Below, in pieces: positions 1-7,653 of a stretch of DNA of 23,237 bases. The position numbers and the translations under genes are program-made. The stretch comes from Bacillota bacterium (GTDB taxonomy: Bacteria; Bacillota; Clostridia; Clostridiales; Clostridiaceae), in assembly GCA_030706015.1 (NCBI GenBank), contig JAUZPI010000070.1, positions 1-23,237 on the forward strand, written 5' to 3'. The first letter of the stretch is position 1. Each line of letters begins with the position of its first letter. A model generated the notes under the pieces. The model ran no database searches and was not told the DNA's origin. It saw only the letters and a program-made list of their open reading frames with translations.

Positions 1-92
1 TATCAGCTAGGGCTTATTAAAGTGCGCAATTTTTTATTTATAGAGTATATCGTATCTTAAATCACTATACAAATTTCCACAAAACGTTAAAA

Positions 93-139
93 GGAGGCTG
101 CCGCCTCAGCATATTTTTTATGCTAATGCGACAGCCCCC
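93..139 (-). terminator. Long stem-loop, probable minus-strand terminator
   Basis: The left arm starting GGAGGCTGCCGC at 93-104 pairs with GCGACAGCCCCC at 128-139, with one C/A and one A/C mismatch. After a 3x3 internal loop, an inner stem AGCATA/TATGCT (108-113 with 119-124) continues. Read on the minus strand, the stem is followed by TTTTAACGTTTT. On the plus strand it is followed by an A-rich, T-poor tail, so termination would act leftward. No minus-strand gene feeding it is visible, so it could instead end a small RNA or be a repeated intergenic hairpin. Confidence 0.45.
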
Positions 140-297
140 ATAATAATAAAAATCCATACATGGACGAATTTATATCAAACTTTGACATGTATATTCACCC
201 AACTTAAGTTATTTTAATATATGTTACTACTTTTACTGCTGCACTTCAATATATTTTGTAGACAATCTTGCTAACATATGGCAAAACCCTCATAAAA

Positions 298-325
298 TTG
301 ATATCATGTATTTATATATTATAAA
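298..325 (+). promoter_or_regulatory. Candidate sigma-A promoter for the ABC exporter operon
   Basis: TTGATA (298-303) and TATAAA (320-325) are separated by 16 bases. Transcription would start near 332, just before the AGAGGAG ribosome-binding site at 337-343. The match is moderate and the region is AT-rich, so chance matches are likely. Confidence 0.4.
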
Positions 326-350
326 CATCAAAAGCGAGAGGAGTTTTATA

Positions 351-1061
351 ATGCTTAATGTAATGCAACTTACAAAACAGTATAACAAGGTTTCAGTGGT
401 TAATAACATAAGCTTCAATGTATCAGATGGAGAAATAGCAGTTCTGCTAGGTCCAAATGGAGCTGGAAAAAGTACCACCATCAAATGTATAACTGGTCTT
501 TTGAAATATAACGGATCTATTGAGGTAAATGGTAAAGCAAATAAAAGCATTGAAGCAAAAAAGGTTTTTGGATATGTTCCTGAAGTACCTGCCATGTTTG
601 AAATGCTTACAGTGTACGAGCATATAGAGTATATTGCTAGTGCTTACGGAATTAAAGACTATAAGGAAAAAGCAGAAGAACTTCTTAAAAGGTTAGAACT
701 TTGGGATAAAAAAGACAAGCTTGGTAAAGAACTTTCAAAAGGAATGCAGCAAAAGGTAAGTATCTGCTGTGCTCTTATAACTGATCCAAAAGTTATATTA
801 TTTGATGAACCTATGGTGGGTCTTGATCCAAAAGCAATTAAGGAATTAAAAAAAATTATTGTAGAATTAAAAGAAAAAAATTGCAGCGTGATTATAAGCA
901 CACATATCATTGATAGTGTAGATGAGTTATGGGACAAGGCTCTTATAATGAAGAGTGGCAATATAGTATTAGCCAGAACTAAAAAAGAGCTTGAAGATAG
1001 AAATGAATCGTTAGAACAAATATTCTTTGATGTAACTGAAGGAACTGATGCATCAGCCTAA
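351..1061 (+). CDS. ABC transporter ATP-binding protein
   Basis: A 236-residue cytoplasmic ATPase that would power the membrane subunit encoded next. All motifs of an ABC nucleotide-binding domain are present: Walker A GPNGAGKST (residues 34-42), signature LSKGMQQK (128-135), Walker B VILFDEP (148-154), D-loop GLDP and switch histidine in STH (H185). The sequence resembles the CcmA/YthP-like exporter ATPases; the substrate cannot be read from it. I chose the ATG at 351 because AGAGGAG lies eight bases before it; the ATG at 306 has no such site. The stop is 36 bases before the permease gene, which indicates one transcript. Confidence 0.92.
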   Translation: MLNVMQLTKQYNKVSVVNNISFNVSDGEIAVLLGPNGAGKSTTIKCITGLLKYNGSIEVNGKANKSIEAKKVFGYVPEVPAMFEMLTVYEHIEYIASAYGIKDYKEKAEELLKRLELWDKKDKLGKELSKGMQQKVSICCALITDPKVILFDEPMVGLDPKAIKELKKIIVELKEKNCSVIISTHIIDSVDELWDKALIMKSGNIVLARTKKELEDRNESLEQIFFDVTEGTDASA

Positions 1062-1097
1062 AAACAACATTCACAGAATCAAAAGGATGGTGAAATT

Positions 1098-2666
1098 ATG
1101 AAGCCCTTATTTTTTATACTAAGAAAAACATTAAAAAATTATATAAAAGAGCTTAAAAAGAAGCCCGGAACATTAATTGCCTACATATTCTTCTTATTAT
1201 TTATTATTCTTGTTATTGTGGCAAGCTTTTTTATGCCTCAAAATAGAAGAACTGCAGGTACACCTGAAATCTTTGGTGCTGTGGTAACAGCGGTAAGTTT
1301 GATACTTGTTTATTTTGGGTTAAAAAATGGAATCACCAATGGAGGTTCATTTTTTAGACTGTCTGATGTAAACTTTGTATTTACATCCCCTATCTCCCCA
1401 CAAAAAGTATTGGTATACGGTTTTATTAAACAGCTAGCTCAGTCATTTATGATAATAATTTTCTTTATATTCCAAATACCAAATTTAAAAAACATTTTTC
1501 CAATTGTACCCTTTGGTGCTCTAATTATTTTCTTAGCTGTTTTCTTAATAATGTTTTCAATGTCAGTTATAGGGGTAGTCACATATTCTATAGCATCTCG
1601 TTCAAAAAAGAGTAGAAATATACTTGAAAAAGCTGTTAACATACTTGTTGGAGCAGTTGCAGCCGGATATATTTTTGTTCTAGTACAAGTTAAGGATGTG
1701 AAACAAGCAGCTATATTATATTTAAATAGCAGCTTCTTTGCCTACTTCCCATTTATAGGCTGGTTAAAGCAAGTATTATTAGCAGCAATGTATGGAGTAA
1801 ATATATTTTTCTTTATAAACTTATTCCTAATAATAGCATTTATCGCTCTTTTAATGTACACCCTTTACAGGCTTAATACTGACTATTATGAAGATGTTTT
1901 AGATGCAACCGAATATAAAGAAGAATTAATTAAAAACAAACGCCAAGGCAAAATGAATGGAATCACTAGGAGAAACTCCAAAGTAAAAGTAAAAAAAGTA
2001 GACCATGCCTTCAATGGAATGGGGGCAAAAGCTATATTCTACAGACAGCTGCTAGAATATAGAAAGACAGGCTTCTACTTTATAAATAAACTTACATTAG
2101 GTCTTTTAGCTGGTGGTATAATTATGGGGCTATTTATTCATTCTAAAGATATAAGAAATATATTATATCTTTCTATCTATATACAATTTATATTTTTTAT
2201 GCAGGGAAAATGGCCTCAGGAACTTTCAAAGCCATATATTTATCTCATACCAGCAGGCTCATTCTCCAAAGTGTTTTATGCTACCTTAACTGATAATCTA
2301 AAAAACCTAGTGGATGGAATAGTTCTATTTACAGCTGTAGGCATTTTATTTAAAGCAAATATTATAATAATTATTTTATGTATAGCTACATATGTTACTT
2401 TTGGTTCTCTGTTTATATATGGAGACGTGCTTAGTAGAAGGCTTTTTGGATCAGCACACAGCAAACAGCTTGAAATATTTTTAAAAATGATCCTTTTATT
2501 ATTCTTAATTTTGCCGGGTTTAGTGGTATCTATAATTGTCTCTATAATATTTGCGGCTCAAGCTTCTTATCTATCGTATGCTATTTTAATAGCCTATAAT
2601 GTATTATTAAGCTCTATATTACTACTTTTAAGTAAAGGCATTTTTGAAAATCTTGAGATGAGTTAA
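1098..2666 (+). CDS. Putative ABC exporter membrane subunit
   Basis: A 522-residue polytopic membrane protein, predicted partner of the preceding ATPase. It has a basic N-terminus, a first hydrophobic segment at about residues 24-46, further clusters through residue 250, a charged cytoplasmic loop rich in Lys/Arg (about 275-305), and a second block of membrane segments from about 335 to the C-terminus. Length, the basic mid-loop and the two-block layout fit the putative ABC exporter family (YthQ-like, Pfam ABC_export); this is recognised from general appearance, not a search. AAGGATGGTG precedes the ATG. Substrate is unknown; an exporter is more likely than an importer because no binding protein is encoded with it. 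Confidence 0.82.
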   Translation: MKPLFFILRKTLKNYIKELKKKPGTLIAYIFFLLFIILVIVASFFMPQNRRTAGTPEIFGAVVTAVSLILVYFGLKNGITNGGSFFRLSDVNFVFTSPISPQKVLVYGFIKQLAQSFMIIIFFIFQIPNLKNIFPIVPFGALIIFLAVFLIMFSMSVIGVVTYSIASRSKKSRNILEKAVNILVGAVAAGYIFVLVQVKDVKQAAILYLNSSFFAYFPFIGWLKQVLLAAMYGVNIFFFINLFLIIAFIALLMYTLYRLNTDYYEDVLDATEYKEELIKNKRQGKMNGITRRNSKVKVKKVDHAFNGMGAKAIFYRQLLEYRKTGFYFINKLTLGLLAGGIIMGLFIHSKDIRNILYLSIYIQFIFFMQGKWPQELSKPYIYLIPAGSFSKVFYATLTDNLKNLVDGIVLFTAVGILFKANIIIIILCIATYVTFGSLFIYGDVLSRRLFGSAHSKQLEIFLKMILLLFLILPGLVVSIIVSIIFAAQASYLSYAILIAYNVLLSSILLLLSKGIFENLEMS

Positions 2667-2683
2667 CAGAAAGGAATCCTGAA

Positions 2684-3043
2684 ATGAAAATAGTTGTATT
2701 TGTTCTTATAGGAGTTGCAGCAGGAATACTTAGTGGTTTATTCGGAATTGGCGGCGGCATTTTGATTATTCCCTCATTAATGTACTTTATTGGGTTTAAC
2801 CAACTAACAGCTCAGGGTACTTCTCTAGCTATTATGCTCCCACCTGTAGGGCTCTTAGCATTCATGGAATATTATAAAAAAGGGAATGTAAATGTTGCTG
2901 CAGGTATAATTATTTGTATAACTATGTTTATAGGAGCTAAATTTGGAGGTATGATAGCAAATCAGCTTCCTGTGGAAATATTAAAAAAAGCATTTGCGGT
3001 ATTTTTAGTATTAGTAGGAGTAAAAATGTTCTTTGGCAAATAA
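2684..3043 (+). CDS. Half-length TauE/SafE-type membrane protein
   Basis: A 119-residue membrane protein with the TauE/SafE family hallmark near the N-terminus (GLFGIGGGILIIP, about residues 19-31) and the usual end of the repeat (LPVEILKKAFAVFLVLVG). About four hydrophobic segments are visible. TauE/SafE permeases, often linked to sulfite or other sulfur-anion export, are usually 240-270 residues, formed of two such repeats. Here only one is present and the reading frame ends just before a terminator, so it is not an obvious frameshift. It may work as a homodimer or pair with a half encoded elsewhere. AAAGGAA precedes the ATG, and only 17 bases separate it from the permease gene, so it is likely the third gene of the operon. 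Confidence 0.85.
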   Translation: MKIVVFVLIGVAAGILSGLFGIGGGILIIPSLMYFIGFNQLTAQGTSLAIMLPPVGLLAFMEYYKKGNVNVAAGIIICITMFIGAKFGGMIANQLPVEILKKAFAVFLVLVGVKMFFGK

Positions 3044-3047
3044 AATT

Positions 3048-3085
3048 AAAGCATGCAAAAACCTCAGTTTATGCATGCTTTTTTT
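3048..3085. terminator. Shared terminator between converging genes
   Basis: AAAGCATGCA (3048-3057) pairs perfectly with TGCATGCTTT (3072-3081), and AAA/TTT extends the stem past a bulge. A run of T follows to 3085, making a good plus-strand terminator for the ABC/TauE operon. On the minus strand the stem is followed by AATTTTATTT, so it may also end the transcript of the solute-binding protein gene whose stop codon lies at 3109. Confidence 0.8.
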
Positions 3086-3108
3086 ATCCATGATTATCCC
3101 TATATATG

Positions 3109-4155
3109 TTATTTAATTTGTTGTTCTCCCTTTGCTTTAAGCACCTTATTTAGTATTTCTAAATCGAACAATTTAGCTGTATCTGGCTTTTCTTTTATGA
3201 ATCCTGCATTTATGGATAATGTTATCATATCTTTTATAGCATCCTTTTCAGGATTATTAGTTATAGTAAGTCTTTGGAAAGAAGAATCCAATATATCATC
3301 AGTTAATGTCTTCTTTGTTAGTTCCCCAATTTGTTTATTAACTAATTTCTTTCCATCAGCATTATTTTTGTTGATATAATCTGTTAATTCAACATGAGCC
3401 TTTAAAAAACTTTCTACTGCATCTGGATGAGCCTTTAAGAAATCCTTTCTTGCTACAATTACTGTAGTAGGATAATTTCCATCTCTCCAAATCTTATCAA
3501 AATCTAAAACCACCTTTGCTCCTGATTGCTTAACTAATCTTGATCCCCATGGTTCTGGAACTAATGCTGCATCAGCACTTGCTTTATCAAATAAAGTTTG
3601 TATATCTGGATTATCAGCTTGAATTATTTCCACTGTTCCACCCTTAGTTTTATCCTTAAGTCCATTTTCAGATAATAAGTTTCTTAACGTTAAGTCTTGA
3701 GTGGCCCCAAATTGAGGAACAACTACTTTCTTACCATCTAAATCCTTAGCACTTTTAATATCAACACCTTTTCTAGCTACTAGTATAGCCCCTGCATCAG
3801 AAGCACCACCAATAATCACAACATCCCCCTTAGATTTTGTATAGGCATTTATTGCTGGACCTGGTCCTATATATCCAATATCCACTGCACCTGCAAGTAA
3901 TGCTTCTACCTCTGATGAACCTGCATTAAATTGTTTCCATTCAATATTCCACTTATCTCCCAAGTCCTTTTTAAAGGTACCATTTTCTTTTCCCGCTAAA
4001 CCTTGAGAATGTGTAATGTTTGGAAAATACGCAATTCTTATTGCGGATGGTTTTGAAGATGAACTATCACTAGCCTTTGTTCCAGTTGAGCATCCTACAA
4101 ACGCACTACCTAATGCAACTGTTAATAAAATTGAAAGCGTCTTTCTTAATTTCAT
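3109..4155 (-). CDS. SsuA/TauA-type ABC solute-binding lipoprotein
   Basis: A 348-residue exported binding protein. The N-terminus is a lipoprotein signal: KLRK, a hydrophobic core and a lipobox-like AFVGC with Cys22 as the lipid-modified residue. The mature part has the NMT1/SsuA fold signatures: RIAYFPNITHSQGLAGKENG near the start, then AGAVDIGYIGPGPAINAY, a ligand-domain segment with AALVPEPWGSRLV, and PTTVIVARKDFLKAHPD. The family binds aliphatic sulfonates, taurine, nitrate or related anions; the exact ligand cannot be told from sequence. AGGGGG precedes the ATG. No permease or ATPase is encoded beside it, so it must share a transporter from elsewhere. It has its own promoter with a dyad at the start site. 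Confidence 0.88.
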   Translation of the reverse strand: MKLRKTLSILLTVALGSAFVGCSTGTKASDSSSSKPSAIRIAYFPNITHSQGLAGKENGTFKKDLGDKWNIEWKQFNAGSSEVEALLAGAVDIGYIGPGPAINAYTKSKGDVVIIGGASDAGAILVARKGVDIKSAKDLDGKKVVVPQFGATQDLTLRNLLSENGLKDKTKGGTVEIIQADNPDIQTLFDKASADAALVPEPWGSRLVKQSGAKVVLDFDKIWRDGNYPTTVIVARKDFLKAHPDAVESFLKAHVELTDYINKNNADGKKLVNKQIGELTKKTLTDDILDSSFQRLTITNNPEKDAIKDMITLSINAGFIKEKPDTAKLFDLEILNKVLKAKGEQQIK

Positions 4156-4223
4156 AATTATTTCCCCCTCTAATAAAAAAATAATATTCGAATAATTCCC
4201 CTAAAGTATTAACCCATGATTAT

Positions 4224-4249
4224 TACCAACTATTCTTATAGGTTTGGTA
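4224..4249 (-). promoter_or_regulatory. Operator-like inverted repeat at the binding-protein gene start site
   Basis: On the plus strand TACCAACTAT (4224-4233), a four-base loop TCTT, and ATAGGTTTGGTA (4238-4249) form an inverted repeat; the right arm matches the left after a two-base insertion (TACCAA, then CTAT). It begins just downstream of the -10 box, where a repressor would block initiation. CymR-type regulators of sulfur genes would be a reasonable guess for a sulfonate-type protein, but I cannot confirm the family. Confidence 0.45.
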
Positions 4250-4251
4250 GT

Positions 4252-4281
4252 ATTATACCTTTACTTATATGTCTATGTCAA
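4252..4281 (-). promoter_or_regulatory. Sigma-A promoter of the solute-binding protein gene
   Basis: On the minus strand TTGACA (4276-4281) and TATAAT (4252-4257) are both perfect consensus hexamers with an 18-base spacer. The start of transcription would fall near 4245, giving a leader of about 90 bases before the ATG at 4155. This is the clearest sigma-A promoter in the window. Confidence 0.8.
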
Positions 4282-4352
4282 TACCTTTTTTGGATAAATG
4301 TTACTCAAAATAAAACTTTTTTCTTCGTTAACCTATATGTTTACTAAATTTA

Positions 4353-4392
4353 AAAGAGTGAAAACCTGCTTTTCAGCAGATTTTCACTCTTT
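4353..4392 (-). terminator. Terminator of the peptidase T gene
   Basis: AAAGAGTGAAAA (4353-4364) pairs with TTTTCACTCTTT (4381-4392), and CTGCT/AGCAG (4366-4370 with 4375-4379) extends the stem to a four-base loop, with one C/A mismatch between. Read leftward the stem is followed by TTAAATTTAG, a moderate U-tract. It separates pepT from the solute-binding protein gene. Together with the promoter and dyad it accounts for the gene-free stretch 4156-4459. Confidence 0.7.
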
Positions 4393-4459
4393 ATGAATAT
4401 ACAATTAATTATTTAAAACTCAGCTTATAGAAACTATCAATTTCTGTCTTAGACATAAT

Positions 4460-5686
4460 CTACTTGTGAGAATATATTTCTATTATATTCAATATAACCT
4501 GCACAGCTTTTTCCATAGATGATACAGGTATAAATTCGTATCTTCCATGAAAATTATGACCTCCTGCAAAAATATTAGGAGTAGGAAGTCCCATATATGA
4601 TAGTCTAGCACCATCGGTTCCCCCTCTTATAGGCTGAACCTTTGGCTTCACACCCGCAGCTTCCATAGCTTTAAATGCAGCATCTACTATATGCTTAACA
4701 GGTTCAACTTTCTCTTTCATATTAAAATATTGATCCTTTAATTGTAGTTCTACAGTACCTTCACCATATTTCTTATTTAAGAATTCTACTATATTTTGAA
4801 GAAGGTCTTTCTTCTTCTGGAATTTATCCTTATCAAAATCTCTTATTATGTACTGCATAGATGTTGCTTCAACTTCACCATTAATTGATATTAGATGAAA
4901 GAAGCCTTCGTATTTCTCTGTTAATTCAGGTCTTTCTCCTGCTGGCAGCATGTTTATTATCTCATTGGCTATCTGCATAGAATTAATCATTTTATTTTTT
5001 GCTGTTCCTGGATGAACGTTTCTACCATTTATCTTTATCTTTGCACCAGCTGCATTAAAGTTTTCGAATTCAAGCTCTCCTATGGCACCTCCATCCATTG
5101 TATAAGCAAAATCAGCTCCGAATTTTTCAACATCAAAATAATCAGCACCTGCCCCAATCTCTTCATCTGGAGTAAAACCAATTTTAATTGTTCCATGTTT
5201 TATTTCTGGATGAGCTGCTAAATATTCTACAGCATCTATTATTTCTGCTATACCAGCCTTATCATCTGCACCTAATAAGGTAGTTCCATCAGTAGTGATA
5301 AGGGTACTGCCAATGTACTCTAATAACTCTGGAAAATCCTTTGGAGATAGAATCACATTATTATCTTTATTTAATATAATATCCCTTCCATCATAATTTT
5401 CCACTATCTTTGGTGATACATTTTCAGCTGTCATATCTGGAGATGTATCCATATGCGCTATAAAGCCTATAGCTGGAACCTCATAATCCAAATTAGAAGG
5501 TAATTCAGCCATTATATACCCTTTACTATCCAGCGAAATATTTTGTAGTCCTATCGCTTCTAAATCCTTAACTATTTCTTCTGCTAATGCCATTTGTCCT
5601 GGCGTACTTGGTGTTGTTCCAGTATTTTCATCGGACTTGGTATCAAATTTTACATATTTCAAAAATTTCTCTACTACTGATTTCAT
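4460..5686 (-). CDS. pepT: Peptidase T (tripeptide aminopeptidase)
   Basis: A 408-residue cytosolic zinc aminopeptidase of family M20B that removes the N-terminal residue from tripeptides. Metal and catalytic motifs are intact: AHMDTSPD (H78, D80), TTLLGADDKAG (D141), DEEIGAGADYFD (E175/E176), YTMDGG (D198) and HNFHGRYEF near the C-terminus, with the last metal ligand among H387/H390. The dimerisation or lid domain lies between about residues 206 and 315 (begins near GRNVHPGTAKNKM). Length is normal for the family. AAGGAGGAATTGAA precedes the ATG. It is a single-gene unit with its own terminator; no clear -35/-10 pair could be picked out of the very AT-rich leader at 5700-5760. Confidence 0.97.
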   Translation of the reverse strand: MKSVVEKFLKYVKFDTKSDENTGTTPSTPGQMALAEEIVKDLEAIGLQNISLDSKGYIMAELPSNLDYEVPAIGFIAHMDTSPDMTAENVSPKIVENYDGRDIILNKDNNVILSPKDFPELLEYIGSTLITTDGTTLLGADDKAGIAEIIDAVEYLAAHPEIKHGTIKIGFTPDEEIGAGADYFDVEKFGADFAYTMDGGAIGELEFENFNAAGAKIKINGRNVHPGTAKNKMINSMQIANEIINMLPAGERPELTEKYEGFFHLISINGEVEATSMQYIIRDFDKDKFQKKKDLLQNIVEFLNKKYGEGTVELQLKDQYFNMKEKVEPVKHIVDAAFKAMEAAGVKPKVQPIRGGTDGARLSYMGLPTPNIFAGGHNFHGRYEFIPVSSMEKAVQVILNIIEIYSHK

Positions 5687-5754
5687 TTCAATTCCTCCTT
5701 ATTAGCCAGCTATATTATATTTTATCAATTCAGTAATATATTATCATTATACTA

Positions 5755-5787
5755 TAAAGAAAAAAGAGGATGAATTAAATCATCCTC
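5755..5787 (-). terminator. Terminator of the MacAB-type export operon
   Basis: GAGGATGA (5766-5773) and TCATCCTC (5780-5787) form a perfect eight-pair stem with a six-base loop. On the minus strand it is followed by TTTTTTCTTTATAG, an excellent U-tract. It lies about 90 bases past the DUF4352 gene stop and immediately upstream of the pepT leader. Confidence 0.85.
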
Positions 5788-5875
5788 ACAGTGCAAACTT
5801 AAAGGGAAAAATATGTTAGATGTGATGTGTTTAGCATCACTACAGTATATGCTTAAATAAATTCATGTAGAAGCT

Positions 5876-6442
5876 TTATTGAACTTTAAATCTTAAAAGT
5901 TTTCTGTTGTCAGAAAAATCGTCCTTATAAAGCATTGTTAAATTACTTGTGTCACTTGGTTCTTCAAAGGCTATGCTAGTATTCACTTCTGCTCCTGGTG
6001 CAATATCTCCGGATTTTAACTGAGTATCAGCGTTTATGCTAGTGGAAATAGCCCCTGCTGTTTCATCAAAATCATCTCTCATCTGAAAATCTGTTAATTT
6101 AACAGGCAAAGAGCTCTTTCCAGTATTTTTTATATTTACACTTACTATTATATACTGCATTCCTTCCCTAGGCTTATCCTGACTATTTCCATTGGATTTT
6201 TGGATTGCAGTAATTTTCATTTTCATACCTTCTGAGGTTGCTTCCTCATTTAAACTATATTCTTTCATCCTTATTTGTCTGCTATCTTGATACCTATTAT
6301 GATTACCTTTATGATCTTTAAAGGTTTTATAACTATTGCTAGAAGTTTTAGCAGAAATATAAGCAGTTGTTATACCTATTACTATAATCACCACGGCAGC
6401 CACCCAAAACCACCACTTTTTTAATATACCACCTTTGATCAT
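5876..6442 (-). CDS. Membrane-anchored DUF4352 protein
   Basis: A 188-residue protein with one N-terminal transmembrane helix (about residues 11-29, WWFWVAAVVIIVIGITTAY), a Lys/Ser/Asn-rich linker, and an extracytoplasmic domain from about residue 65. The domain has the DUF4352 pattern (MKMKITAIQKS, MQYIIVSVNIKNTGK, PGAEVNTSIAFEEP), an immunoglobulin-like beta fold often found on exported or lipid-anchored Firmicute proteins. No enzymatic motif is visible. AGGAGG sits eight bases before the ATG. It is the last gene of the exporter operon, 38 bases after the permease, so it may be an accessory or immunity-like surface component of the pump; that role is inference from position only. Confidence 0.78.
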   Translation of the reverse strand: MIKGGILKKWWFWVAAVVIIVIGITTAYISAKTSSNSYKTFKDHKGNHNRYQDSRQIRMKEYSLNEEATSEGMKMKITAIQKSNGNSQDKPREGMQYIIVSVNIKNTGKSSLPVKLTDFQMRDDFDETAGAISTSINADTQLKSGDIAPGAEVNTSIAFEEPSDTSNLTMLYKDDFSDNRKLLRFKVQ

Positions 6443-6480
6443 CTTAATTTCCTCCTGAAGTTGAGTTTTATTCTAGGAGA

Positions 6481-7653
6481 TTATTCAAATCTTAGCGCTT
6501 CAATTGGGCTTAATTTTGAAGCTTTGTTTGCTGGATACAAACCAAAAACTATACCTACTGTTGCAGAAAAACCAAAGGCAAGGAGTACCACTGTTGGAGA
6601 AATGGATATACTCATATGAGCGAAATTTTGAAGTAGATATCCGCCCAAGAATCCAAAAAGAACTCCTATACCTCCTCCAAGACCGCTTACCACAACAGAC
6701 TCGATAAGAAATTGTGCTAATATGGTTTTTCTCTTAGCCCCAATGGCTTTTCTTATTCCTATTTCCCTTGTACGTTCCATAACAGATACAAGCATAATAT
6801 TCATAATACCTATACCACCTACTAGCAAAGATATTCCTGCTATACCGCTAAGCATAATTGTCATACTTTGATTGGTCTGATTTGCAGTATCTAGTAAACT
6901 GGTTTGATTAAATACTCTAAAGCTCTTTGTATCATTATTGTATTTTCTTAATAGAAATATCTGAAGATTAGTCGATGCTTCATCTACTGTATCGCTGCTA
7001 GTAGCTTCTACATAGAAACTTCTTATAGTTGTGGTCTTTAAGAGTCTTTGTGCCACTGTAAGAGGTACTATAACCTGATCATCATCAGAACCGGTTGCAC
7101 TGCTTCCTTTTTGCTCTAGAACTCCAACTATTTTAAAATCCACACCATTTATATTAATAGTATTCCCTATTACATCTCTGCTGTTATAAAGTTCATCTGC
7201 AACATCCACACCTACAACAGCTACTCTAAATCTATTATCTAAATCATTTTGTGTAACGAATCGTCCACTTTGAACATTTATATTTCTTATTTCTGTATAT
7301 TCAGGAGTAGTTGCATTTAAGGTTGTAGTTGCTGTTTGATCTCCACCTTTTATATTTACGTTACCTTGGGATAGAGTTGGAGCTATATTCTTTATTCCAG
7401 GCTCAGTTTTTAATTTATTTATATCACTTGTAGTAATTTGCTTTACTCTATTACCAGTGATGCTTACCGTCAAAAGATTTGTACCTAATCCCTGTATTTG
7501 AGCAGCAACCTGCTTTTGAGTTCCCTGCCCCATACCTATTAATACAATTACAGAGGAGATACCTATTATTATACCCAACATTGTTAGAAATGACCTAACC
7601 TTGTTGGCTGCAATGGATTTTAGTGCCATTCTAATTAGCTGCAGAAACTTCAC
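6481..7653 (-). CDS. MacB/FtsX-type ABC permease
   Basis: A 390-residue membrane subunit of a MacB-type exporter. It has a first transmembrane helix at about residues 22-42 (FLTMLGIIIGISSVIVLIG), a roughly 220-residue MacB periplasmic-core-like extracellular domain, then three helices in the FtsX domain, with the family signatures VMERTREIGIRKAIGAKR and the C-terminal PANKASKLSPIEALRFE. MacB systems in Gram-positives use the ATP-driven mechanotransmission fold to move peptides or lipophilic compounds, or act in resistance and sensing. The start codon is GTG, preceded by AGGGGAG nine bases upstream, and it overlaps the ATPase gene by 23 bases, suggesting translational coupling. Confidence 0.93.
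   Translation of the reverse strand: MKFLQLIRMALKSIAANKVRSFLTMLGIIIGISSVIVLIGMGQGTQKQVAAQIQGLGTNLLTVSITGNRVKQITTSDINKLKTEPGIKNIAPTLSQGNVNIKGGDQTATTTLNATTPEYTEIRNINVQSGRFVTQNDLDNRFRVAVVGVDVADELYNSRDVIGNTININGVDFKIVGVLEQKGSSATGSDDDQVIVPLTVAQRLLKTTTIRSFYVEATSSDTVDEASTNLQIFLLRKYNNDTKSFRVFNQTSLLDTANQTNQSMTIMLSGIAGISLLVGGIGIMNIMLVSVMERTREIGIRKAIGAKRKTILAQFLIESVVVSGLGGGIGVLFGFLGGYLLQNFAHMSISISPTVVLLAFGFSATVGIVFGLYPANKASKLSPIEALRFE

Larger units (their letters stand above)
1..350. other. Noncoding left-edge region
   Basis: No convincing gene lies in these 350 bases. An ATG-led reading frame at 306 runs into the ABC ATPase gene but has no ribosome-binding site, so I treat it as upstream extension of that gene. 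The stretch holds a long imperfect stem-loop at 93-139 and a candidate sigma-A promoter at 298-325 (both listed separately). Bases 1-92 and 140-297 are AT-rich with no further structure I can support. Confidence 0.6.

Noticed and set aside
182..210. TTGACA at 182-187 as the main promoter of the ABC operon
   Set aside because: The -10 at the right distance is TAAGTT, a poor match; the pair at 298-325 is better placed and better matched.
5700..5760. Promoter of pepT
   Set aside because: Several TATAAT-like hexamers occur in this AT-rich stretch, but none has a credible -35 at 16-18 bases.
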